Assembly (NCBI GenBank): GCA_038731605.1
Contig: JAVYQP010000001.1
Coordinates: forward strand, 372,001-436,000
Length of the DNA: 64,000 nucleotides
Direction: 5' to 3'
Origin: WYZ-LMO2 sp038731605
GTDB lineage: Archaea > Halobacteriota > Archaeoglobi > Archaeoglobales > Archaeoglobaceae
In this document: positions 8,140 to 17,335 of the stretch, one piece after another
Numbering within the stretch: the stretch's first letter is position 1
Layout: the number at the start of each line of letters is the position of its first letter
Position numbers and translations under genes: made by a program
The notes under the pieces: model-generated
What the model saw: only the letters and a program-made list of their open reading frames with translations
What the model was told of the DNA's origin: nothing
Databases searched by the model: none

Positions 8140-9346
8140 ATGGGTTATCTTTGCGATTCTCTCGAGCATATACTTCTTCGTCTACTTCCACCGCACTTCC
8201 CCAGCGGTGATGGCGAACGATCTGATGCTCGAGTTCGCAGTTTCGGCGCTCGCAATCGGAGTCCTCTCTTCGCTCTACTTCTATCCCTATGCAGTCCTAC
8301 AGATTCCAGTCGGGATCCTTAGCGACGTCAAGGGGGCGAAGAAAGTCGTTGTTACTTTCACGTTCGTCACCTTGCTCGGGATTTTGCTCTTCGTAATCGC
8401 TCCGAGTTTCGAGTTCGCAGTCTTCTCTCGACTTCTCATTGGAATCGGAGTTTCTGGAGTTTACATCCCGACAGTAAAGATAATGTCGCAGTGGTTCAAA
8501 GCAAACGAGTTTGCGACTGCAATGGGAATTCTCTTTGCGATCGGCAACTTCGGAGCAATCTTCTCCTCCTACCCGCTTGCAGTTTCCATAGAGAACTTTG
8601 GCTGGAGATTCTCTTTTGCGGTTATTGGCGCTATAACTGCTTTGTTACTTTTGCTTTGCATCATTTTCGTAAAAGATGCCCCTTTGGGCTTCAAAAAAGA
8701 GACTCCGAGGAAAGAGGACTTCAAACTTCTGTTCAATCTAACTCTTTGGCTTCTTGCAGTTTCTGCGATGCTCAGATACGGCGTTGTTATGGGATTTCAG
8801 GGGCTTTGGGGAGGTCCTTTTCTCGTCGACGTCGCCAACCTCTCTAAGGCTCTCGCTGGAACGGTTTTGATGCTCTTTGCGATCGGTGCAATTATCGGAG
8901 CACCTTTGCTTGGGAGAATTTCGGATGAACTCGGGTTAAGAAAACTCCTGATGGTTGCCAGTGGAATCGGTTTCACGATCTTCTGGTTACCCCTCGTTCT
9001 TTTCCCAGAGAAACTTGGCATGGTGGAGCTTAGCGTCATATCGTTCATGCTCGGCTTCTTCTCGAGTGCTGGACCGATTGCATACACGTTGGTCAAGGAG
9101 CAGTTCCCTCTGCGAATGACCGGAGTTGCGATAAGCTTCATAAACGTCTTTCCCTTCGTCGGTGCAGGAGTTTTCCAGACGGTAATGGGGTATTTGATGG
9201 ACTCCGTGGGGAAGCTCGGGGATAGATACCCAGTCGAGGCGTATAGGCTTTCTTTTGAGTTTTGCTTGGTTGCGTCGATCGTTTCGCTGATACTACTTCT
9301 CTTCGTGAGGGAAGAACCACGAGACGTTGGGGACAAAAATTTTTAA
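8102..9346 (+). CDS. Major facilitator superfamily transporter
   Basis: The protein has 414 residues and 12 predicted membrane helices. The cytoplasmic loop 2-3 motif appears as GILSDVKGAKKVV, close to the MFS consensus GxLaDrxGrrxv, and the second half has the matching LGRISDELGLRKLL. FSRLLIGIGVSGVYIPTVK fits MFS helix 4. The start overlaps the end of pelota by 38 bases (GTG at 8102, with later in-frame options near 8111-8126). This suggests translational coupling, although the function is unrelated. An Lrp-type regulator follows. Substrate is unknown; the closest feel is the nitrate/oxalate-formate or glycerol-phosphate-type MFS groups. Confidence 0.88.
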   Translation: MVSVLSSGLRSSKWVIFAILSSIYFFVYFHRTSPAVMANDLMLEFAVSALAIGVLSSLYFYPYAVLQIPVGILSDVKGAKKVVVTFTFVTLLGILLFVIAPSFEFAVFSRLLIGIGVSGVYIPTVKIMSQWFKANEFATAMGILFAIGNFGAIFSSYPLAVSIENFGWRFSFAVIGAITALLLLLCIIFVKDAPLGFKKETPRKEDFKLLFNLTLWLLAVSAMLRYGVVMGFQGLWGGPFLVDVANLSKALAGTVLMLFAIGAIIGAPLLGRISDELGLRKLLMVASGIGFTIFWLPLVLFPEKLGMVELSVISFMLGFFSSAGPIAYTLVKEQFPLRMTGVAISFINVFPFVGAGVFQTVMGYLMDSVGKLGDRYPVEAYRLSFEFCLVASIVSLILLLFVREEPRDVGDKNF

Positions 9347-9367
9347 AAGAGTCTGCGATATTTTTAT

Positions 9368-9817
9368 ATGGCAAAGATCGACGAAGTTGATCTGAAGATA
9401 ATCAGGGAGCTCCAGGAAGATGCGAGGAAAAGCCTGAAGGAAATCGCAGAAAAAGTTGGAGTTGCGGAGGGAACTGTTTACAACAGGATCAACAAACTCA
9501 AGAGTCTCGGGATCATAGAGAAGTTCATCCCAGTTCTCAATTACCCGATGTTGGGCTACGACATAACTGCGATCATCGGAATATCCGCAGAAGGCGGGCA
9601 AATAGTCGAGATAGAAAAGGAGATTGCAAAGGAGAAAAACGTAACCGCGGTATACGACGTAACCGGGGACTTCGACATCATCGTGGTTGCAAAGTTCGAA
9701 AGTAGAAAAAAGCTGGATGAGTTCGTAAAAAAGCTTCTGAGCATGAAGAGCGTCAAAAGAACTTACACTATGCTCGTGCTCAACGTTGTTAAGGAATCAC
9801 ATGCGGTTGAGCTCTAA
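9368..9817 (+). CDS. Lrp/AsnC family transcriptional regulator
   Basis: The 149 residues split into an N-terminal helix-turn-helix (DEVDLKIIRELQEDARKS, KEIAEKVGVAEGTVYNRI) and a C-terminal RAM ligand-binding domain (VTAVYDVTGDFDIIVVAKFE). Such proteins sense amino acids and bind DNA as dimers or octamers. It starts 26 bases after TTTTTAAAA (about 9340), consistent with leaderless expression. Its 3' end overlaps the convergent argJ by four bases, so an amino-acid-related role is plausible, but the targets are unknown. Confidence 0.93.
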   Translation: MAKIDEVDLKIIRELQEDARKSLKEIAEKVGVAEGTVYNRINKLKSLGIIEKFIPVLNYPMLGYDITAIIGISAEGGQIVEIEKEIAKEKNVTAVYDVTGDFDIIVVAKFESRKKLDEFVKKLLSMKSVKRTYTMLVLNVVKESHAVEL

Positions 9818-10950
9818 GTCGTGTATTCGGAATTTATCCTCACGTATTCGTAACTAAGATCGCAACCGATTGCGAAGTCCTCACAATCGCCTTTGTGCAA
9901 GTCCACGATTATCTTGAAATCCCCTTTCATAACTTCCTTTGCCTCCTTCTCCTTCCCTGTGATGATTCCTTTGTCCACGAGCTTCACACTGCGCTCATCG
10001 TTCTCGAAGACGATCGTTATCTTTTCGTCAACCTCCGCACCACTGTAGCCGATCGCAGATATTATCCTCCCCCAGTTTGGATCCGAGCCAAAGATCGCAG
10101 TTTTGACGAGCAAAGAGTTAGCAATCGCTTTTGCTACGAGTTCCGCATCCTTTGAGCTTTTCGCTCCTTTGACGAAGACTTCGAACACCTTCGTCGCACC
10201 TTCGCCATCTCTCGCAATTTGCTTAGCAATGCTGTAGCAGACCTTTGTCAGCTCCTCCTCGAAAACGTCCCTCTCCACTCTCTCCTTCCCGAGCGCTATC
10301 AATAGCACTGTATCGTTCGTCGACGTATCTCCATCGACTGTTAGTCTGTTCAGAGGTTTCACAGCATTTCTCAGCATTTCGTAAAGCTCACCCGCCTCGA
10401 ACTTTGCACTTGTGAAGATGAAGCAGAGCATTGTGGCGAGGTTTGGTGCAATCATTCCAGCACCCTTTGCAACCGCAGAAATCTTCGCTTTTTCGCTGAA
10501 AGCCTTCTTTATGAACTTGTCGGTAGTCCTTATGGCGTTTGCAAACCTTTCAGCGCACTCTCTTGTGTTTCCAAGCCCTGAAAAAACTTCTACAGCTTTT
10601 TTTCTTACCCACTCCATGTCCAACCTTCTCCCAATAACCCCTGTTGAGGCGATCGCAATCTCTCTTGCGTCGCAGTTGAAAAGCTTCGATGCAATTCTGC
10701 ACATCTCTTTTGCATCCTCGATTCCCCTTTCGCCAGTGTAGGCGTTTGCATTTCCGCTGTTCACTATGAGCCCCTTCGCATATCCGAGGCTTATGTTCTC
10801 CTTGCAGACTATTACGGGGGCAGCTTTTATCTTATTGCTTGTGAAAACACCAGCGATCGTTCCGTTGAACTTTGCAAGTCCTAAGCCGAGTTTGTTCTCT
10901 TTTACCCCATTGCATAAAACCCCGAGATCCGTGAGTTCCATGGTTTGCAT
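9814..10950 (-). CDS. argJ: Glutamate N-acetyltransferase / ornithine acetyltransferase
   Basis: ArgJ moves acetyl groups from N-acetylornithine to glutamate in the cyclic arginine pathway. KGAGMIAPNLATMLCF contains the autocleavage site, where the Thr of ATML becomes the new N-terminal nucleophile. IVNSGNANAYTG and FGSDPNWGRI are further signatures. The length of 378 residues fits. The ATG at 10950 lies about 26 bases from the TATA-like TTTAAAAG on this strand. Arginine feeds the agmatine/spermidine genes elsewhere in the window. Whether it also acetylates with acetyl-CoA cannot be told from sequence. Confidence 0.95.
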   Translation of the reverse strand: MQTMELTDLGVLCNGVKENKLGLGLAKFNGTIAGVFTSNKIKAAPVIVCKENISLGYAKGLIVNSGNANAYTGERGIEDAKEMCRIASKLFNCDAREIAIASTGVIGRRLDMEWVRKKAVEVFSGLGNTRECAERFANAIRTTDKFIKKAFSEKAKISAVAKGAGMIAPNLATMLCFIFTSAKFEAGELYEMLRNAVKPLNRLTVDGDTSTNDTVLLIALGKERVERDVFEEELTKVCYSIAKQIARDGEGATKVFEVFVKGAKSSKDAELVAKAIANSLLVKTAIFGSDPNWGRIISAIGYSGAEVDEKITIVFENDERSVKLVDKGIITGKEKEAKEVMKGDFKIIVDLHKGDCEDFAIGCDLSYEYVRINSEYTT

Positions 10951-10962
10951 CCATAGGCTGGA

Positions 10963-10980
10963 TTAAAAAACTCTTTTAAA
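10963..10980. promoter_or_regulatory. Shared TATA region between argJ and pgk
   Basis: The gap holds TTAAAAAAC and TTTTAAA. The latter is centred near 10977, about 22 bases before the pgk ATG (10999) and about 27 before the argJ ATG (10950). Only 48 bases separate the two start codons, so this AT-rich core must serve both directions. Confidence 0.5.
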
Positions 10981-10998
10981 CGAAGGCAAACTTGCGTT

Positions 10999-12213
10999 AT
11001 GGATCTGCCAACTCTTGACGATGCGGGAAAATTCTCGTCAGTGTTGCTTAGAGTCGATATAAATGCACCGATCGTAAATTCAACGATTCTCGACACCTCT
11101 CGATTCAAAAGCCACGTTCCAACGATTCGGGAGCTCGAAGACAAAAAGCTCGTGATCCTTGCGCATCAGAGCAGACCGGGCAGGAAGGACTTTACGACCC
11201 TCGAAGAGCATGCGAAAGTCCTGTCGAGGATTCTTGGAAGAGAAGTCGAATACGTGGACGAGATATTCAGCAAAAGAGTCGTAGAGAGAATCAAAAACCT
11301 TTGCAACGGCGAGATCCTTTTGTTGGAAAACGTCCGGTTCTATTCGGAGGAACAGCTTGAGAGGAGCGCAGAGGAGCATGCGGAGTCGATTCTTGTCAAA
11401 AGGCTATCTTTACTTTTCGATGTATTTGTAAACGACGCATTTTCAGCGTTTCATCGAAGCCATGCGTCACTCGTCGGCTTTATTCCGGTTTTGCCAAGCT
11501 TTATCGGGAGACTTGCAGAAAAGGAGATCAATGCGCTCAGCAGAGCCTTGAAACCAGGGAGAACAGCGTTCGTTCTTGGCGGTGCGAAGATAAAGGATCC
11601 GATAAAGGTCATGAAGAACGTTCTCCAAAACGGAATTGCGGAGAAAGTCTTCTTAACGGGAGTTGTTGCGAACTACTTCCTCATGCTCAAAGGAGTTAAG
11701 ATCGGGAAGGAAAACGAAAAAGTCGTGGAGGACAACAAGGAAGGAGTTAAAGATGAGGAGGCGAAGCTGTTGCTTGAAAAGTTCGGGAACAAAATCGTTC
11801 TCCCAGTTGATTTCGGTGTTGAGAGAAGCGGGGTAAGGGAGGACATTGCGGTGGAGAAGTTCACGGGAGAGGGGAAGATCAAGGACATAGGCGTCGAAAC
11901 CGTCAACGAGTTCGCATCGCAAATCCCAGAGTTCGAAACCGTTGTGATCAACGGCACCGCTGGTGTTTACGAGGACAACAAGTTTTCCCTCGGAACCTAC
12001 GAGATCCTGAAGTCCGCATCAAAGACGTATGCAATCGTTGGCGGAGGACACACTGCGTCTGCGGTAAATCTCTTCGGTCTCTCCGACAAAATAGGTCATG
12101 TCTCAATCGCTGGAGGAGCTTGCGTCAGATTCCTGAGCGGGGAGAAGTTGCCAGTGCTCGAGAAGATAGCGGAATACTGGGAGAAGAAGTGGAAGCTCAA
12201 GCTTAGAAAATAA
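10999..12213 (+). CDS. pgk: Phosphoglycerate kinase
   Basis: Converts 1,3-bisphosphoglycerate and ADP to 3-phosphoglycerate and ATP. LLRVDINAPIV and SRFKSHVPTI form the substrate site; ILAHQSRPGRKDF, LLLENVRFY and VNDAFSAFHRSHASL are family signatures. AFVLGGAKIKDP and the nucleotide loop IVGGGHTASAV lie in the C-domain. The length of 404 residues is usual for archaeal enzymes. It is transcribed divergently from argJ. Confidence 0.97.
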   Translation: MDLPTLDDAGKFSSVLLRVDINAPIVNSTILDTSRFKSHVPTIRELEDKKLVILAHQSRPGRKDFTTLEEHAKVLSRILGREVEYVDEIFSKRVVERIKNLCNGEILLLENVRFYSEEQLERSAEEHAESILVKRLSLLFDVFVNDAFSAFHRSHASLVGFIPVLPSFIGRLAEKEINALSRALKPGRTAFVLGGAKIKDPIKVMKNVLQNGIAEKVFLTGVVANYFLMLKGVKIGKENEKVVEDNKEGVKDEEAKLLLEKFGNKIVLPVDFGVERSGVREDIAVEKFTGEGKIKDIGVETVNEFASQIPEFETVVINGTAGVYEDNKFSLGTYEILKSASKTYAIVGGGHTASAVNLFGLSDKIGHVSIAGGACVRFLSGEKLPVLEKIAEYWEKKWKLKLRK

Positions 12214-12325
12214 TTTACACAATAAAAATTTCTATATTTGTGGAATTTTTTATAATTTAGAAAGTCCATTGATATCATAGAGAAAAATTTAAAATCTAAG
12301 GGCTTACGCAACGAAGGTGTTGGGG

Positions 12326-13726
12326 ATGAAGGCAGAATACGAGAAGAAGCTTATAAGCGCTGAAGAAGCTGCAAAGCTCATCAAAGATGACATGTTTGTC
12401 GAACTTGGCGGTGCGGTAAGTTTTGCAAGCGTTGTGGACAAGTATCTTGCGCAGAGAAAACCTGAGCTCAGGAATGTGAACATCGGAACCTTCATAGATA
12501 TCCTGCCCTACGAGTTTCTACGAGCGGATCCGATGCAAGAGGTGTTCAAGTGGCATAGCGGTTTTCTGCACATGTCGACGAGACCCTTCAGCAAAGAACT
12601 CGGCGTTTGCATGTTCCGACCAAACCTATACCACGATGTTCCAAGGATAGCACGAGAGGTTTTTAACAAGAGAATTGACATCGCATTCCTTCCTGTGACT
12701 GCGATGGACAAACACGGCTATTTCAACTTCGGAGTCACGTGCTCTCACATGAAAGCCCTTGCGGAGTCTGCGAAAACGGTTGTTGCGGTCGTTAAAGAGG
12801 ACATGCCTTGGATTTACGGAGGCTACGACGAGTGCATTCACATTTCCGAAGTTGACTACGTTGTCGAGGACAAGGAGTTCCCGACGATGTCCCTTCCGTT
12901 TATTCCCCCACCAACTAAGGAGGACGAGATGATCGCTGAGAATATCATAGAGGCGGGTCTGATTCAGAACGGCTCAACGTTGCAAGTTGGAATCGGACCA
13001 CTGCCAGATGCGGTGATGCGAATACTGAAGGGCTGTGACTTCAAAGAACTCGGAGTTCACACAGAGATGATCGGCGACGGAACGATGGCTCTGATCGAGG
13101 AGGGAATTATAACGAACTCGCAGAAGAAACTGGATAGGGGAAAGAGTGTTTTCACATTCGTCATCGGGACTCGGAACCTATACGACTACCTCGACAGGAA
13201 TCCGGAGGTTGCAACCTACCCAGTGGATTACACGAACGACCCGTTCGTGATAGCCCAACAGCCAAAGATGTTCTCGTTGAATCAGGCGATGCAGGTCGAT
13301 CTGATGGGGCAGGTGAACTCCGAACAGCTCGGGCTTGTGAGCCCAACAGGGAAGCTTTTCCAAGTCAGCGGGACAGGAGGACAGCTCGACTTTGTGATGG
13401 GCTGTCTCTTCAGCAAGGATAGGATGGGCAAAAGTGTGCTTGCGCTATACTCGAGTTACAACGGGAGCTCGAGAATCGTCCCGATCCTTCCAGCGGGTTC
13501 AAATGTAACAGTTCCGAGATCGATGACGCAATACATCGCAACGGAGTTTGGCGTTGCTTACCTCAGGGGCATGACAGTCAGAGAAAGGGCGGTATCGCTC
13601 ATAAAGATTGCAAACCCTGACCACAGGGATTGGTTAGCCAAGGAAGCAGAGAAACTTGGTATATTCCCGCCAAACTACACGGTCCCAGCAGGAAAGCCTG
13701 AGAACGTTCTCGTTATGCGAGACTAA
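12326..13726 (+). CDS. Acetyl-CoA hydrolase/transferase family CoA-transferase (4-hydroxybutyrate CoA-transferase-like)
   Basis: The 466-residue class I CoA-transferase fold protein probably swaps CoA between acetate and a short acyl acid. LGVHTEMIGDG near residue 247 holds the Glu that forms the acyl-enzyme in this family. VDLMGQVNSEQ and FQVSGTGGQLDFV are C-terminal signatures. I chose the ATG at 12326 because GGTG sits six bases upstream. A GTG at 12317 is an alternative that would be leaderless from TTTAAAA at about 12290. Similar genes are multiplied in Archaeoglobus and link to fatty or hydroxy acid use; the exact substrate is not resolved. Confidence 0.9.
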   Translation: MKAEYEKKLISAEEAAKLIKDDMFVELGGAVSFASVVDKYLAQRKPELRNVNIGTFIDILPYEFLRADPMQEVFKWHSGFLHMSTRPFSKELGVCMFRPNLYHDVPRIAREVFNKRIDIAFLPVTAMDKHGYFNFGVTCSHMKALAESAKTVVAVVKEDMPWIYGGYDECIHISEVDYVVEDKEFPTMSLPFIPPPTKEDEMIAENIIEAGLIQNGSTLQVGIGPLPDAVMRILKGCDFKELGVHTEMIGDGTMALIEEGIITNSQKKLDRGKSVFTFVIGTRNLYDYLDRNPEVATYPVDYTNDPFVIAQQPKMFSLNQAMQVDLMGQVNSEQLGLVSPTGKLFQVSGTGGQLDFVMGCLFSKDRMGKSVLALYSSYNGSSRIVPILPAGSNVTVPRSMTQYIATEFGVAYLRGMTVRERAVSLIKIANPDHRDWLAKEAEKLGIFPPNYTVPAGKPENVLVMRD

Positions 13727-13729
13727 TTT

Positions 13730-14284
13730 TTATTCTATTTTGCACAAGAATTCGCAAACCTTCTCGGCAAGGACGTCGAATTTCCCGAAGTAGAAGTGGT
13801 CTGTGTCGAGAATGAGGAAATCCTTTGGGGGCTTTGCGTTCTGGTAGAGCAAAAAGCTTTTGCCAAGGGATACGAACTGATCCCGTTTAGCCATGATGAA
13901 AAGCTTGCCCTTTCCGCAGTCTGCGAATTTGATCGAACCTATTGAAGGAAGGGGAGATATATAGACTGCGACGTCGCAAAGATCTGCGACGTTCGATGCA
14001 ACGACACTACCAAAGGAGTAGCCGATTATGAAAATCGCTGAATGCCTTCGCTTTAAAAACTCGATGCAGATCTTTGCGTCTTCGATTTCCCCAACGCCAT
14101 CACGGTAGCCTTTGTAGTCGAATGCAAGCGTAGAGATCCCGGAATCGTTCAGTTTCTCCGAGATTCTCTCAAGTCTCACATCGAATCTGTTCCCGCCCAT
14201 CAACGGATGTGGGGGGCAAAGCAAAGCGCATCTTTCCCCTGCGATCTGGTAGGTCGCTTTTATTCCGCTTACGTCAACTTCCAT
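13730..14284 (-). CDS. Small alpha/beta hydrolase
   Basis: At 184 residues, the protein has a full alpha/beta hydrolase triad: nucleophile elbow GYSFGS, acid in MAKRDQF, and His in DTDHFYF. LLCPPHPLMGG near the start is the oxyanion-side HP motif seen in dienelactone-hydrolase-like and 'CPxHPLxGG' serine hydrolases. It is short for the superfamily but has all core elements. It overlaps the upstream thioredoxin-HEAT gene by 11 bases. The substrate is unknown. Confidence 0.88.
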   Translation of the reverse strand: MEVDVSGIKATYQIAGERCALLCPPHPLMGGNRFDVRLERISEKLNDSGISTLAFDYKGYRDGVGEIEDAKICIEFLKRRHSAIFIIGYSFGSVVASNVADLCDVAVYISPLPSIGSIKFADCGKGKLFIMAKRDQFVSLGKSFLLYQNAKPPKDFLILDTDHFYFGKFDVLAEKVCEFLCKIE

Positions 14285-15176
14285 ACCTCTCCCTTATCAT
14301 TTGGATCGCTTCTCTCGCAGACTCGCCAACGCTTTCATCGCTCGTAAGGCTTTCGAGAATGCAGAGATCTTCCTTGTCGCCAACAATGCCAAGCATCATT
14401 ACCGCATCCTCCCTTATTCGAGAATCTTCGTGCTTTAAAAGCCTTTTTATCTCCTCTCTCGCTTCCCTGCTTATCTTTGCACCATTCTTTGCGAGCCTTT
14501 CAAGCAAAGCCATCGCACCCAGGCGGACAAAGAAGTTTTCGTGCGCCATGAGTTCTGCAAGCGTCTCAGTTTTATCAATGAGATCGCCTAAATCCTCTAT
14601 TTCGCCAACTTCAAGCTTGTAGGCTATGAACTCGTAGTAATCTCCCTCCATCGCACCCGTTACCCATTTTTCAAAGTCTCGATCTGTGAAAGCTCTCCTC
14701 AACACAATTCTCCCCGCAAAAACGGTTGGGACTCCGTAAACTCCATACTTCTCAGCGATCTCTGGGAACTGAGAGATGTCGATGATGTGATGCGTTAGCC
14801 CGAGCTTTATCGCAACCTTGTTCACCGCATCTACTGCGATTCTGCAGTTCTGACAGAAGCTTGAGACGAAAGTTATGATCTCCAGAGACCCCTTGGCTCT
14901 ACTCTCAGCTTCGGATGCGAGCTTTATCGCCAGGAGAAAGGACTCGAGCTCCGAGTGTTGCGGAATCATGTGGAAAAAGATGCCTGCATTTGCGATCTCG
15001 ATTCCAGGTAGATTCGTTGTGCGCTCTTTTTCGCTTAAAAACTCGTATTCGATGGAATCGCTTAGAGTTGCGAGCTCTTTCACAAATTCGAGCATTTTTT
15101 TGTCTGAATACACCTTCAGAAGGATCTTTCTCGGAAGACGTCCAACGACTTTTGCTACGGTTTTCTCGGGGAGCAT
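14274..15176 (-). CDS. Thioredoxin-fold disulfide protein fused to HEAT repeats
   Basis: The first half is a double thioredoxin-like unit. An N-terminal fold without cysteines (residues 1-90) precedes a redox-active fold with ITFVSSFCQNCRIAVDAV (CxxC) and the cis-proline loop YGVYGVPTVFAG. This layout matches archaeal protein disulfide oxidoreductases. From about residue 195 there are HEAT-like helical pairs: HENFFVRLGAMALLERLA, then HEDSRIREDAVMMLGIVG, then SVGESAREAIQMI. The HEAT part may recruit a partner protein. The gene diverges from MCM across a shared AT-rich box. Confidence 0.88.
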   Translation of the reverse strand: MLPEKTVAKVVGRLPRKILLKVYSDKKMLEFVKELATLSDSIEYEFLSEKERTTNLPGIEIANAGIFFHMIPQHSELESFLLAIKLASEAESRAKGSLEIITFVSSFCQNCRIAVDAVNKVAIKLGLTHHIIDISQFPEIAEKYGVYGVPTVFAGRIVLRRAFTDRDFEKWVTGAMEGDYYEFIAYKLEVGEIEDLGDLIDKTETLAELMAHENFFVRLGAMALLERLAKNGAKISREAREEIKRLLKHEDSRIREDAVMMLGIVGDKEDLCILESLTSDESVGESAREAIQMIRERYGS

Positions 15177-15193
15177 CCCTAAGTTCTGACCAG

Positions 15194-15206
15194 TAAATTT
15201 TTTAAG
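15194..15206. promoter_or_regulatory. Shared TATA region for the thioredoxin-HEAT gene and mcm
   Basis: TAAATTTTTTAAG lies midway between the minus ATG at 15176 and the plus ATG at 15227, about 24-27 bases from each. It is the only TATA-like block in the 50-base gap. It would give nearly leaderless messages both ways. Confidence 0.55.
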
Positions 15207-15226
15207 CTTTTTGCAAAGAGTAGCTA

Positions 15227-17299
15227 ATGATCAGCAGCAATCAAGAAAGCTGGGCGGAGTTCTTCGAGAAGTATTATTTTGAAGAGTTGAACAAGCTTGC
15301 GTTTCGGATTAAGGAGGGTGGAGACAAGAGATCGATTCACGTTAACTTCACCCGTGATTTACTCGTCTACCAAGAAGGAAGACTCGGGGAGGAGTTGCTC
15401 GAGAATCCCGACATCGTTCTTAAGCATGCCGAACAAGGACTTGCGAGAACGACGAACATCTATGGAGTTTCGCTTGAGGGTTGTAAAGTTCGAATCTACT
15501 CGCTACCTGCAACGAGAAAGATCCTGATAAGGAACCTCAGGAGCTCACACATTTCGAAGTTCGTCGCAATCGAGGGAATAGTGAGAAAGGTGACTGAGGT
15601 TAGACCCCGAATTGTCGTGGGGGCTTTTAAGTGTTTGGACTGTGGATCACTCATCGAAGTTCCTCAAGAGGAGTCGATGCTCAGGTATCCCTACCTTTGC
15701 AACTGTGGTGGGAAGAAGTTCGTTTTTCTTCCAGAAAAAAGCGTTTCGGTTGACAGTCAAAGAGTAAAGATTCAGGAGTATCCCGAGAACCTGCGTGGCG
15801 GAGAGCAACCGCAGAGCATCGACGTAATTCTCGAGGGAGACCTTGCGGGCATCATAAACCCCGGGGATAGAGTTGTTGTGAATGGCATCCTTAGAGCGAA
15901 GCCAAGGGGCTTTCAGCAGAGAAAGCTAACGCACATGGATCTATACTTGGAGGGAAACTCGATCGAGATCGTTCAGCAGGAATACGAAGAGTTCGAGATC
16001 ACGGAGGCGGACAAGGAAAGGATATTGGCTTTGGCAAAGAGCGATGACATCTACGAAAAGATCGTCAAAACGATTGCGCCGTCGATCTATGGTTACGAGG
16101 ACATAAAGCTCGCAATAGCTCTGCAGTTGTTCGGTGGTGTGCCAAAGAAGCTCCCAGATGGGACAGAAATTCGTGGAGACATCCACATCCTATTGGTCGG
16201 AGATCCGGGAGTTGCTAAGTCGCAACTGCTTAGATTCGTCCATAGAATTGCACCGAGGAGCATTTATACGACTGGAAAAGGGACTACGACTGCCGGATTG
16301 ACTGCGACTGCGGTTCGTGACGAGGTCGATGGCAGGTGGACTTTGGAAGCTGGGGCGTTGGTTCTCGCAGACAAAGGCATTGCGCTTGTGGATGAGATAG
16401 ACAAGATGAGAAAAGAAGATCGCTCCGCTCTGCATGAGGCGTTGGAACAGCAGACGATAAGCGTCGCAAAGGCTGGAATAAATGCGATATTGAAAGCACG
16501 TTGTGCTCTACTCGCAGCAGCGAATCCAAAATATGGGAGGTTTGATCGATTCTCACCAATTGCAGAGCAAATCGAGCTGTCACCAACTTTGCTTTCGAGA
16601 TTCGATCTTATCTTCGTTTTGACCGATGAGCCCGAGATCGAGAAGGACAGAAGGCTTGCGGAACACATTTTGAACATCCATCAGCTTGGAGAAACTCTCG
16701 AAAAAATGAAATCGGTAAGCGAAGCCGAGAGTAGAATTGCAAACGTAGTTCCAGCGATAGATCCCGAGCTTTTCAGGAAATACATTGCGTATGCGAAGAA
16801 CTTTTTCCCAGTTTTGAGCGAAGAGGCGAAGAAGAGGATAGAAGAATACTACATCTCACTGCGATCGAAGGCAAAGGAGAACTCGCCTGTCCCAATAACT
16901 GCGAGACAACTCGAGAGCATCGTTAGATTAGCGGAAGCTTCCGCAAGAGTTCGCTTGAGCGAAGTCGTTACCGCTGAGGACGTTGATAGGGTAACGAGGA
17001 TAATGGAACGAAGCCTTGCGCAGATCGCAGTCGATCCCGAGACTGGGGAGCTCGACATAGACTTTGCCTTCAGCGGGACTTCGAAAAGGCAGAGGGACAG
17101 AATTTGGACGATGAAGAAGATCATAGAAGAGCTCGAAGATCTGAGCGAAAACGGTGCTCCGGAGGAAGAGGTGATTAAGAGGGCTGAGAGCGAGGGAATC
17201 GATGAAGCAAAGGCTAAGGAGATTCTATCAAAGCTCAGGATCAACGGCGAGATCTTTTCGCCAAAGTATGGGTTCTACAGAATAGTCAGGAAGAGGTAG
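15227..17299 (+). CDS. mcm: Replicative DNA helicase MCM
   Basis: The 690-residue hexameric helicase unwinds DNA ahead of the replisome. The N-terminal region has a zinc-binding set (CLDCGSLIEV with a later YLCNCGGKKF). The AAA+ core has Walker A GDPGVAKSQLLRF, Walker B KGIALVDEIDKM, the sensor 1 region AAANPKYGRF and arginine finger LLSRFDLIF. A C-terminal winged helix follows. The downstream RecA-like gene begins 36 bases later with its own TATA box. Confidence 0.98.
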   Translation: MISSNQESWAEFFEKYYFEELNKLAFRIKEGGDKRSIHVNFTRDLLVYQEGRLGEELLENPDIVLKHAEQGLARTTNIYGVSLEGCKVRIYSLPATRKILIRNLRSSHISKFVAIEGIVRKVTEVRPRIVVGAFKCLDCGSLIEVPQEESMLRYPYLCNCGGKKFVFLPEKSVSVDSQRVKIQEYPENLRGGEQPQSIDVILEGDLAGIINPGDRVVVNGILRAKPRGFQQRKLTHMDLYLEGNSIEIVQQEYEEFEITEADKERILALAKSDDIYEKIVKTIAPSIYGYEDIKLAIALQLFGGVPKKLPDGTEIRGDIHILLVGDPGVAKSQLLRFVHRIAPRSIYTTGKGTTTAGLTATAVRDEVDGRWTLEAGALVLADKGIALVDEIDKMRKEDRSALHEALEQQTISVAKAGINAILKARCALLAAANPKYGRFDRFSPIAEQIELSPTLLSRFDLIFVLTDEPEIEKDRRLAEHILNIHQLGETLEKMKSVSEAESRIANVVPAIDPELFRKYIAYAKNFFPVLSEEAKKRIEEYYISLRSKAKENSPVPITARQLESIVRLAEASARVRLSEVVTAEDVDRVTRIMERSLAQIAVDPETGELDIDFAFSGTSKRQRDRIWTMKKIIEELEDLSENGAPEEEVIKRAESEGIDEAKAKEILSKLRINGEIFSPKYGFYRIVRKR

Positions 17300-17335
17300 T
17301 GAAAAGTATATAAAGTCGTGGGTAAAGGTTGCGTG

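Noticed and set aside
12326..13726. Loss of a catalytic Glu in the CoA-transferase (Gln in AMQVDLMGQV)
   Set aside because: The acyl-forming Glu of this family most likely lies in GVHTEM near residue 247, which is intact.
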